In this document: positions 12,631-22,623 of the stretch, piece by piece
Numbering within the stretch: position 1 is the stretch's first letter
Layout of the letters: each line of letters begins with the position of its first letter
Made by a program: the position numbers and the translations under genes
The notes under the pieces: generated by a model
Database searches by the model: none
Told to the model about the DNA's origin: nothing
The model's input: only the letters and a program-made list of their open reading frames with translations
Origin: Cryptomeria japonica
Lineage: Eukaryota > Streptophyta > Pinopsida > Cupressales > Cupressaceae
Direction of reading: 5' to 3'
Length of the DNA: 64,000 nt
Assembly: GCF_030272615.1 (NCBI RefSeq)
Contig: NC_081411.1
Coordinates: 828,744,897-828,808,896, forward strand

Positions 12631-14899
12631 ATGCAGGAGTTCTTTGCCATCATGGATGTTTTTGACATAGATGAACTATTAGGTGAAAATCCCCCACCAC
12701 AACCCCCTCCTCCTCCTCCTCCTCCTCCTCCACCACCACCACCACCACCACCACCACCACAACCCCCTAGATTGGATGAAATTCGTTTAAGAGAACGAAT
12801 TAATGAAAACCTACAAGTGATTGAACAAAACATTGCTGCTATCCAAAATGAGCAAGTCACGCCACCCCATCTTGTAGAGTTTGCAAAATCAATGCAAACT
12901 GTTGTCGAGTCAGTTAGATCTGTTGATTCTCAATTAGATCAATTTCATAGACGATGACAAGAGTTGCGTGATTTTTATGCCGATGGTTTAACTTATAGAC
13001 AAATCACAGATTTGAAAATAACCAAAGCTCATTTATGTCCATATTTTACCAACCCAAAAACAAGAGAACCAATGCAACCTAACCAGAAAAGAATTTCAAT
13101 TAGGTGGTGTGTGCATCCAGAAATGGCTAGATACTTTTGGGATAGATGGTGGATGGTTTTTGATTATCCACCACATTGTAATTATGAGGTCCCTTTTTAT
13201 TTTTTGAAGAAATTATACTGTGAGTTTGTAATGAACCACAAACCAAATTATTTTGATATTAAGTCATTCCAGGGTGTTGGTCGTGGAATGCCACAGCATA
13301 GATTAGGGGCACGGAGTAATAATCCCCTACCAGATCCACCCATAGTTCCACTTGTTGCTCCATCGATTCCTGCAGATGTCCAAAATACATCATTCATTTC
13401 GACATTAGATGCTTTGACTTCCCTCACAGGGAACCTGAGTGAGCAAGCTGCTCACATGGCATCTGCTCCTCGATGGATGCCACATATGTGTTCGAGTTGT
13501 CATGAGACGTGTGTAGGTCCTACTACTGCTGCAGGATCTACTTCAGTTCCAGATGAGCATGATGCAGCAGATGATAGTATGATGACATCTTATATGGATT
13601 TTCTTTGCTCGGATGTTCATCTTGACCAGGTATAGATATATATAATATACATGTACATGTCAATGTTTTTATGTACTTTATTAAATATAGGTATAAACTA
13701 AGTGCATCTCTTTTTTTATACAATCTAATACTTCATTAAATAAATTTTGTTTATGTAGATAAGGACTACGCCTAATATTAGAGTTAATATTGCATCTACT
13801 GGAAGACAACTCGGCACACCTTGTGGGGTATAGTATAAATTTCTATCTAGACATTGTACTAGATCTTTTTAAGTTAATATGCTATCGTCGTATATTATAT
13901 AAATTTTCATGTTGATACATTGAATGCTTCTTTCTCCAGGATTCAGGTCATGAGGGACCCTCTACATCACATCGAGAAGAGGGTCTGACTATTGTGACAC
14001 CATCTATGGTATGTATCTTATAATTCTTAACTTAAATATGAACTCTTACAATATTGTAACTTTACTTGAAATTATTTAGTACACATATATATGTTCACTA
14101 AATATGATTTCATTAAATGCATGTATGCAGGTGGACACTACCATTAGGATAGGTTATCCTCATAATTTTGATCAGAGCCAATTTGAACGCACATCGACAT
14201 CCTTTGAGGTATTAATATGTAATACTTAATTTGATCTTATTTTGACTCTTAATTTAAGATTTAATTGGACACTTTGAATTTGACCTTGTACAGGAGTTAG
14301 CTAGCACTGCATTTGGTGTTGATACTGCACAAGATACTGCTAGAGGAGATACTGCTACAGGATCTGATGAGCATATGGTAAGTTTGTAACTTAATTTATG
14401 AATTCTACTATATTTGATAAATGATTCTTTTAATAGTTAATTTCAAGTAATATTTTAATATTATTTTTTTATTGTACAGCATGAGACAGGTGGATCTGGA
14501 CCACGTCCCGGGGACAAGAGAGATACTGCTATAGGATCTGATGAGCATATGGTAAGTTTGTAACTTAATTTACGAATTCTACTATATTTGATAAATGATT
14601 CTTTTAATAGTTAATTTCAAGTAATATTTTAATATTATTTTTTTATTGTACAGCATGAGACAGGTGGATCTGGACCACGTCCTGGGGACAAGAGAGATAC
14701 TGCTACAGGATCTGATGAGCATATGGTAAGTTTGTAACTTAATTTACGAATTCTACTATATTTGATAAATGATTCTTTTAATAGTTAATTTCAAGTAATA
14801 TTTTAATATTATTTTTTTATTGTACAGCATGAGACAGGTGGATCTGGACCACGTCCTGGGGACAAGAGACCACGAGATGTTATTGATGATAGCACTTAG
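12631..14899 (+). CDS. transposon-encoded multi-exon gene of unknown function, proline-rich start
   Basis: Eight exons can be proposed, all with GT-AG borders and phase-0 joins: 12631-13629, 13759-13827, 13940-14008, 14131-14208, 14294-14377, 14480-14551, 14654-14725 and 14828-14899, about 504 codons. The start could be ATG 12631 or 12652; the TATGCAG before 12637 could also be a splice acceptor. The protein opens with an acidic DVFDIDELLGE stretch, then about 24 mostly consecutive prolines (a CCT/CCA microsatellite). A tryptophan- and aromatic-rich block (IRWCVHPEMARYFWDRWW) follows at about residues 145-162, then a low-complexity tail made of repeated HETGGSGPRPGDKRD units. One in-frame TGA at 12955-12957 breaks exon 1. 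I do not recognise a family. Its place beside a transposase suggests an accessory transposition protein. Confidence 0.7.
14346..14865 (+). repeat. 174-bp exon-plus-intron unit in three near-identical tandem copies
   Basis: Units begin at 14346, 14520 and 14694, exactly 174 bp apart. Each holds part of a 72-bp exon and a 102-bp intron with GTAAGT donor and TTGTACAG acceptor. The introns differ by as little as one base (TTTATG or TTTACG). Since exon and intron lengths are multiples of three and joins are phase 0, each copy adds 24 residues to the protein. Confidence 0.95.
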
Positions 14900-15297
14900 A
14901 TTTTACTATTTATTTGGCTTTGATATGTACTTTTTTATGGACTTTACACATTTGTTTACACGTGCACATACTTTATATATATGGATAGTTGCATAATAGG
15001 ATTAGATCATATATATTTTGTGCATACTTTATATATTTTGTGCACATTAGATATTATGTGGAGTGAACATCATGTTACCATCTAGACATATATATGGATT
15101 AGATATTATATGGATTATGTGGACTTGAAATTTTACTATTTATTTGGCTCTGATATGTACTATTTTACGGGCTTTACATATTTGTTTACACGTGCACACA
15201 CATACTTTATATATATGGATAGTTTCATAATAGGATTAGATCATATATATTATGTGCATACTTTATGTGTATTGTGCGCATTAGATATTATGTGGAC
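14900..15297. repeat. about 165-bp direct duplication downstream of the + strand gene
   Basis: The block TTTTACTATTTATTTGGCT to ATTAGATATTATGTGGA occurs near 14898-15062 and again near 15128-15295, followed by shorter reiterations of ATTATGTGGACTTGAAATTTT up to about 15450. It probably covers the 3' untranslated region. Confidence 0.85.
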
Positions 15298-15740
15298 TTG
15301 AAATTATGTGCACATTAGATCATATATATTGACTTGAAATTATGTGGACTTGAAATTTTGCTCATACTTTATATATTATGTGGACTTGAAATTTTATTTA
15401 TGGAAGTTGTGCTTAAACAACTTTATAGGCATTATGTGGACTTGTAATTTTATTTTTGGAATTTTATTTAAATAGTTCTTGTGATTAGATAAACTACATG
15501 TGCATACATCATGAACTAAGTATCCAAACATATCTTATAATTATAACATATTCTAAATCAAAAAGTATCATTTAACAAATATAATGAATAGAACTTGATT
15601 AAAACATAATTATCTCATTCATAAATTTGACCAGTAGTCTCTCATTTATGTATATTGTACACAAAATGTAATCAAGAAGACATATCTAAAATAAAATAAA
15701 CAGTCTATTTAAATTATAATAATAAGGATTTATATCTCTC

Positions 15741-16100
15741 AAAATACAACATAAAGTATGCACAAACAATAGTAGTCATTGAGGGCAAGTCTACTATGAG
15801 AGACCTAGAAAAAAAAATACATATGATTAGTTTTTATAATCAGGATGCATTGAATTTAAAATACAACATAAAGTATGCACAAACAATATAGTAGTCATTG
15901 AGGCCAAGTCTACTCTGAGAGACCTAGAAAAAGTAAATACATATGATTAGTTTTTATAATCAGAATACATTGAATTTAAAATACAAATGGATTTGCCTTA
16001 AGGGTACAAAAATTTAACTTACTTGTAATTATTCAAAATGAAACATAAAGTATGCACAAATAACTTTGTTTTCATTGATGCCTTCTACTTGTGGTAGACC
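15741..16100 (-). repeat. about 117-bp tandem units in the 3' region of the transposase gene
   Basis: Units starting AAAATACAACATAAAGTATG begin at 15741 and 15858. A diverged relative lies at about 16036-16100. On the - strand each has an acceptor-like CTAG or TTCAG followed by GTCT(C/A)(T/C), so they may be copied non-coding exons after the stop codon at 16228. The splicing is inferred. Confidence 0.7.
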
Positions 16101-16227
16101 TGAAACAAAATTTTAGTAGATTAGATTTTTTAATTATGATTCATGATTTAAAATACTATATATAATATGCATCGCGACTTTTAAAAGGGAGGTGGATTAA
16201 GGGTTCAAATTATAACTTACTTGATAT

Positions 16228-19200
16228 TCATTCTATTATACCATCTGCATCCTCTCTCTTTTGCAAAGCATCTATAATTGTCTCGTGCTCTTCCATAGAG
16301 AGAGTCCATAATTGTTTATTAGCAGGCCTGCCACGATATCTATCCAATTTTATATTAGTTGCCACTACCAAATGTGAGTAATGTATAATCTTTTTCTCTA
16401 GTTCATAATCTTCAAATGCGGGCAATCCATTCTTTCTTGTTAGATATTTGCGTAGCCAAGTGCCAACAACAACCACAGATCCTGTTGGATAGTCATAACC
16501 ATCATCATCTACTCGAGGAGTAGTTAGCTTATGTTTTGGCTCTACACATCGAGCCAACCAATACTCTGTCCCCTCTTCATTGTCCTCTGGTGCAACAACA
16601 GCATAGACATGTCCTATGCACAAAACAATTTTATTTTAATATTTAATAAGAAATAAAAACAAAAATATACAGTGTAAGATTTCATAAATTTATGTACTAT
16701 TTAATAAATCAAAACAAATTTCAAAAATAATTTTACCTTGTTGTATAAGATCTGAAATGCGATCATAGTCATTTGATGCAAACATTTGATCCATATCTTC
16801 ATCAGTTCTTTCATGCGGATCATTTGCATCTATGGGTGTCAATGATCTTTGTTGCCATTCTTCAACCCATTCTTTATTCTCACAAAATTCCCAATCTCCG
16901 GAAACACAAAACTGACAAAAGCAAGCAAGTTGCCTTGTGAATATAGTCCATGTGTTTGAATTAGAACTCTTAAACGAATGCCATTTAGTTGATCCAATGA
17001 TGGTATTACAATCATGCCGAATAGGAATACTATCTTCCTCTATCAACCAGAAGAAACGTCGAATTGCAGAGTTTTCAGTTGATCCTTTTGACAACTTTGA
17101 ATTGCACCAATCTACAACTGCACGAGCATCTCTGAATTTCACTGCATCCTCGAATTTCAATTGTTCTCTAGCAAGAGCTCTTTTTATACAGGCACCGGCT
17201 CCATCGTGTTCCCCCTTACCATGTCCCGCTTCAAAAAAACTCCATAAATGTTGGACATTGGTTATCTTGTGAACTTTGCATAGCCAATAAAACATTCTTG
17301 CATTTTTGAATTGTCCAGTGCAGTTATCTGACCATATCATATGTTGTTTCATGTCAATTTCTCTTTCCTTAAGATTATCATAAAATACCTCGAAACAATG
17401 TTGGACAAACTCTGAAGAGTGTAATCGATTATCACTAACATAGAAATGATACTCCCTCAAAATTTTTCTATTATCTTCTGTACTGTCATGGTCATGTCTA
17501 TATATAATGTGCACAAATATGGCCACTTGCACTGAGTTGTAGTATTGTGATTGAGTTTCCTCTTGTGGTTTTAGAGTATAATTTTCTACAAAATCCACAA
17601 CTGATACTATTGTTCCAATTGGAAATGTGTTCTTGCATATGCGAAACTGTCCATCAAGCCATCGGGCATGTTGGGAATGTTTCACATATTTTGGAACAAT
17701 ATGAGTTTTAAACTCACTAATAAATGCATTCACACTATTCTGTTCTGTAATCAATTCTAAACGTTTCCCCATCTTTCCATCCTTTAGAGGGTATTCTATA
17801 TTTTTAAATCTCCTAACATCAACCATTTTTTGTCCAAACTCAGATGAAACATGTTCATGCAAACATTCACCTATCGAAGAATAGTTCCCACATAAATTGC
17901 AAAGACCATAAATGCATGAACTGGAAAGAAATAATTGTTCATTAGGTGGTTTACAAAATAAACTTCCAATAAAATCTTTTATAGTTTCAGGTGGAACATA
18001 AACACCACAATCCTGCACAAGATCATTACCATGCAACATACAACGAATATATCGAAAAACATCATAATAGTAACGAAACTGGACATGAGTTTTACAACAA
18101 CAAGATATTCTTTGTTTATTGATTTTAACATACCAGGGTTTGCATTTTTCAAATGATCTTTGACTAATTCGTAAATTCATTAACACAGATTCATCACTAA
18201 ATTTTTTAAAGAATTCAGTTTGAGTCATGTCAAGAAGATGTTTTGGATGAGGATCACGAATTTTTGATCCCACCCTTAACTTTAAAACATCTCTAACATT
18301 TGATGAAACTCTAGTGTTATCATGCCAAAATTTTGTAATTAATTGTTTAGTTTCATCATTTAATTTCATGTCTGACCTTTGAAGTCTACCACTAAAACTC
18401 CAACAATGGTTTAGTGGATCAATTTCAATTGTGTCTCTTCTTTTGGCCGCTCTTGACAAGGTTCTACGATGTAAGTTCAAATAGCCACTTATATCACTTA
18501 ACATTCTTTTATTAACAATCATTTTGTCAACTATAGCAGTCGTTATAACTCTACGTGCTGCATTCTTATCTTTAGATCGACTTGTTTTTCCTATAGAATC
18601 GATGGCACTGGCAACAGTAGATACAACTTGCTTATATGATTCATCTTTTCTTTTTGGTTTTGCATAAATACCTATTTTTTTCATGACTTTACGCATTTTT
18701 AACATTTTTATTAATTGTAGCATTAATTGACATTGGAATCCTAACTTTTTATTATAGAAAAATTGTTTATATAATTTGTTTGCATGTGTTCTGATTTGTC
18801 TCCAAGAAACTAACCCATTAAGATTATCTAGCACATTGCTATCAATAGTAAACAAATTACATTCATTTTCTTTTAGAGATGGTGGTGTAATATTTTCAAT
18901 TTTTATTTCTTTTCGTATTGGTGTATGAAATTTATATCCAGCTTCATTTAAATCAGCAATTTGATTGGCATCATAGTCATCAGGATTTAAAAACATACCA
19001 GGATTCGCATCCACATCAACATTTGCATCAACAGTCATACCCGTGTGTGGTTCTATATTTTTTGCATCCATCATGATGTCTTCAATGGTCTCATCTACAA
19101 TGGGCACTGAACTAGATGCTTCAAAAGTGTTATTCAATTGCCGTTGTTGTGATCTTCGATCTCTTTGGCGTTTTGCCTCCTTCTCTCTTTGTGCTTGAAT

Positions 19201-19254
19201 TTCGTCCACTGTCATTGTCTTCTTTTTTTTCTTTTGACGTTGCTTAGAACCCAT
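16228..19254 (-). CDS. candidate DDE transposase with Cys-rich segments and spliced C-terminal domain
   Basis: Two exons are proposed: 19254-16737 and 16613-16228, with a 123-bp GT-AG intron (16736-16614) that rejoins a split glycine codon. The product is 967 residues. The start MGSKQRQKKKKK is preferred over an upstream in-frame ATG at 19368, which would add an unlikely hydrophobic leader. The N-terminal third is basic. Cysteine-rich pieces follow (KQRISCCCKTH; CNLCG...ECLHEH). The core shows WLDGQF (D534), IWSDNCTGQFKN (D643) and GHGKGEHDGAG (E682 or D684), a plausible D-D-E set with 38 residues between the last two. The QFKN...FFEAGHGKG pattern resembles uncharacterised transposase-like proteins seen in animals and plants, but I cannot assign a superfamily with certainty. 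Exon 2 (HVYAVVAPED...YWLARCVEP...VVVGTWLRKYL) looks like a small beta-barrel reader domain. No internal stop is present. Confidence 0.8.
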
Positions 19255-19402
19255 TTTTACAAACTTGTCTTCAAAAAATCGCGTAAAAATTATTAAAAAG
19301 TACTGCCAAATGATGTAAAAAATCTTTGTCAGTACGGATTTCAATGATATTGTAGTAAATCGATGCAATCTTTTTTTTTTTACAGCAACGGTTATTTTAA
19401 AT

Positions 19403-19492
19403 AACGGGGGCCGTTATTAAAACGGGGGCCCGTTGTTAAATCCAACGGGCAGAAAATGAAACGGGCCCCCGTTTATAAAACGGGGGCCCGTT
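19403..19492. repeat. right cluster of GC-rich 14-bp motif, upstream of the transposase gene
   Basis: Copies of AACGGGGGCCCGTT in both orientations lie at 19403 (one base short), 19421, 19460 and 19479. They sit 150-240 bp upstream of the transposase ATG at 19254 and about 900 bp from the right end. This spacing would suit a promoter/operator role as well as transposase binding; both are inference. Confidence 0.72.
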
Positions 19493-20349
19493 ATGTAAAA
19501 TTTGAATTCACAACCCGCCACTTGCCTCGGGATTAGGCCTGGGATAGGCCTGGGATGGCCACACCTGAGACATGAACCTGCAAATTCAAAGCTCCATGAA
19601 TGAAAGCACAAATATGATGAAATGAAATAGTTTACGTGCCTTTAATCAAAGAATTTTTATACGAAATTGAAACCCATTTCAGATTATACTGTCTAGATTC
19701 TAAATATGTAAATTAATTTAAAAATTGATTATTTTAAATATTTTTCATTTAATTTATACTAAATCAGGGTCATAAATTTGAAATATTAACTAATTTTCTT
19801 AATTTAATAACTTATTTATTTTAATGAATTTTGAAAAAAAAATTATATGTCATCAATCTACACAAAATTCTTTTCAATTTAAAAAAAAAAAAATTCAAAA
19901 AATACTAAGTTTACGTCAAATTATGTGGGTCGTACACGTCAAACTTTTAAAAAGATAATTACGGTCATTAAAAAATTAATTAAAAAAAAAATATTTGAAA
20001 AAAAACAGAAAAATATGCTCATCAATCTTCAGTGTGTTACAAACCATTTCCCAAAACGGTTTGAGAAAATAATTTTAATTGTGTCAAAAAGTGTGGGTCG
20101 TACACATGCATGGTATGGTCCTGAAACAGGCATTTTTAAAACATAGTTTTTAGAACTTCATTCAAAAAGTTATTTTTTATTATGTGGGTATTAAAATAAA
20201 TTACATATTTGAAAAGTACACTCAGAGAGCTATCTTTTATATTACTGACTTTTTTCAAGATTCAATCTCTAAGTGTTTCAAAATTTAAGCTCAAGTGAGA
20301 CAAAATCTGAAAAACAGGGAAAACACTTCCACTTTTTGGCCAAAAAGTG
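19493..20349. other. non-coding right end of the DNA transposon
   Basis: AT-rich DNA without a credible gene. The phrase GTGGGTCGTACAC occurs twice (about 19926 and 20094). A perfect palindrome sits next to the terminal repeat (entered separately). Confidence 0.6.
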
Positions 20350-20351
20350 GA
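20328..20351. repeat. 24-bp perfect palindrome beside the right terminal repeat
   Basis: The half-site TCCACTTTTTGG is followed immediately by its reverse complement. It overlaps the inner edge of the right terminal inverted repeat and has no counterpart at the left end. Confidence 0.9.
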
Positions 20352-20372
20352 CTCATCTTCTTGCACTGACCC
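20350..20372 (-). repeat. right terminal inverted repeat of the DNA transposon
   Basis: On the - strand it reads GGGTCAGTGCAAGAAGATGA then GTC, the partner of 9676-9698. The next bases on the + strand are CAAA and then X LTR sequence. Confidence 0.85.
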
Positions 20373-20376
20373 CAAA

Positions 20377-20807
20377 TCTACATCTCAGGCTCTCAGGACC
20401 CCAGATCTGTAGTTCTAGATTCCTGTCAAATCAGGGACCAAGGTGCCCAACGCCCTGGTCCTACCCAATCTGCATTATATTTTAGTATTAGGTGCATGTC
20501 TGAGTCCCTTTTCCACTCCTCCTTTCAGTATTTCAGTTTCAATTTAGGCAGAATCTACATTTTCGGTTTATGTGCACTTCATCTCTCATTTTATAGCATA
20601 GTTGATTGTTGTAACATATTTTGCATATCTACTCATTTACAACAAAGGAATAGAAACACAGAGATATTCCTTGACTCTCTCTTCCCTACAATAAGTAGTC
20701 AAAGTGAGATATCTCCTTAGGCTCTTTTGTATTCCATTGTGTATACATGAGAGGGGGAATAGGTCTTAGTTGCTTGGTTCCATTTTTATGCTCCACATTT
20801 TGGTGAA
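20377..20807 (+). repeat. left LTR of X, second segment
   Basis: Continues the LTR interrupted at 9675. It runs from CATCTCAGGCTCTCAGGACC to the terminal GCTCCACA and matches about 29398-29821. Confidence 0.9.
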
Positions 20808-20810
20808 CCC

Positions 20811-20826
20811 GACGTGAATCCAACCT
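20811..20826 (+). other. primer-binding-site candidate of X
   Basis: TGGTGAACCCGACGTG starts three bases after the LTR end. The TGG start and position fit a tRNA primer site. I cannot name the tRNA. Confidence 0.6.
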
Positions 20827-22623
20827 TCTTAGATTTACATTTTTTTGATTAGATCTTGTTATTGCATGTTTTATTTCTATCAAAAATATAAAAAACCCCA
20901 AAATATTGTTTTATGCATTGTGTGTTCACATAGTTTATGCACTTTTATGCTTACATTTATTGTATCACATAATTGCTTCGATCTTACACATCTAGTTTAC
21001 TGTCTTTGCTTCCATTGTTTCTTTCATTACATTTTGTAAAAAATAAAGGACAATTTTCAAATATTTTCATGTTTAATTTTTTTTCAAGGTGTTACCCCAA
21101 ACCCCACTTTACCTACGTTGGGCTTCGATCGACTTGTCATTGCATCGTGATAGTTTCTTAGACCTTGTTTTAAAACTTCACCCCCTTCCTAATGATCCTG
21201 TAGACATATAAAAATGACCATATTCCTAAATGAATATTTTATGTTCATTTCTCTATTTAATTAAATCTAATTTAATTAAATAATCCACATTCCTCTATTT
21301 AATTAAGTAAATTACTCAATTAAATTCACTTTACCATTTAAAAGAATAAATCATTTTATTCAATTAAATCCCCTATCCACTTTTTAATTAGCTTCAAATT
21401 TAATTAAAATAGTTATCCTAAATTGAATAAATCTAATTTATTTAATTTCCCCAATTACAACCAAAATGAATTAAATTCAATTAAAACCTATTTTCCCTCA
21501 CCCACTTGCAAAATCCTACACCTCCCACTTGCATCCTAACCCTCTCTCTAACCTCTTCTAGATTCTTCTAAACCTAATTAATTAACCCAAACCCATCCAT
21601 TATCCCTTTTCCCTAAATTTGAGGAGGTCACTTCTCAAATTTGGAGTAAAGTCTTCAAATTGCATTAAAGCCTTTATCCATTCAACAAGCTGAATGCCCC
21701 CAAATTTGGAAGGACTCTTACAAAGTTATCCCCAAAGTCTTCATAACCATTAATGGTTAACTCAACCCTCTTACATGGTTAAAGAATTTCTATAAACTCA
21801 ACCTCCATCTAACCCAAGGGTCTCATCAAGCATTTATTGCTTTGACCATGGTTATCCTTAAACCTTTGCACAAGAGTTTATCCTTTGGGTAAAAGCTTTA
21901 TCCAATGGATAACCCTAACTTAACCTTAACCCTTAACCCCTATGGTAACCATGAGGTCTTCTCAAGCATTTAATGCTTCTTACATCTCCTCTCAACCAAC
22001 CTTATGTTGACAATTGTCACCATTTCATTGGTGCCAATTGCAAACATGGATTCCCAACTTTCAAACTTGGCGCTTGATTAACTCTTTCAATCCTGGCCAT
22101 TCATTGCCCTATTTTTGCTATAAATAGAGCTCTCGTTCCTCCATTTTCATCATCCAAGTCTTTAGCATCACACTTATACTTAAATCCATTCAAGCTTTCA
22201 TATCTCATTTTATGTTCAATCATTTAGCTTCTCTTTTAAACAGGAATTAATCTAAATATGCTAATTTAGAGTATGTTCCTTATCATTTAGCTTAATCATA
22301 GACTAATATAGCATGCGAGGATAGTCTTGTTTACTAACCTTGTCATCTTATAGCTAGTTTATTGCATTTGTAGCATCATGCATAGCTCAAGATGCATCTC
22401 ATCTTAAAATCCATTAAAGCATCCCTCGTTCTTGCATTTGCCATCCCTAAACCATTTTGCTCAGTGATCTGAAAGCAAAAACATTGGTTTGAGGGACAGT
22501 GTAAGATAGAGAACCATGGAACCATCCTTGGGAAGCTAAGCCATACTTCATGACTTCGTAGCTTGCACCAAGAAGTCCTATGGGTGTGTGAGTAAGGCTC
22601 CCTAGAGCTCTGTTTTTCACATA
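20827..22623 (+). other. leader of X with an embedded LTR-like module
   Basis: No gene is seen. From TGTAGACATA at 21199 to TTTTTCACA at 22621 the sequence looks like an old LTR. It has a TTAATTAA-rich start and a TATA box GCTATAAATAGAGC near 22119 followed by several hundred bases of transcript-like DNA. The flanking pentamers GATCC and TATTG do not match, so a separate solo LTR is not proven and this may instead be part of the leader. Confidence 0.4.

Larger units (their letters stand above)
9676..20372. mobile_element. 10.7-kb DNA transposon with two convergent genes, inserted in the left LTR of X
   Basis: The insert is delimited exactly by comparison with the uninterrupted LTR copy near 29395. 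It starts GGGTATGTGCAAG and ends CTTGCACTGACCC, forming imperfect terminal inverted repeats. It is flanked by CAAA on both sides (9672-9675, 20373-20376). Inside are a + strand multi-exon gene (12631-14899) and a - strand spliced gene (19254-16228) for a candidate DDE transposase, converging on a repeat-rich region between them. Subterminal GC-rich repeats, two minisatellites and several tandem duplications occur. A 4-bp duplication does not fit hAT (8), Mutator (9) or PIF/Harbinger and CACTA (3). Sola and some other minor superfamilies use 4 bp, so a Sola-like placement is possible but untested. Confidence 0.88.

Noticed and set aside
12546-12860. Antisense polyglycine frame
   Set aside because: It is the reverse of the CCT/CCA microsatellite that encodes polyproline in the + strand gene.
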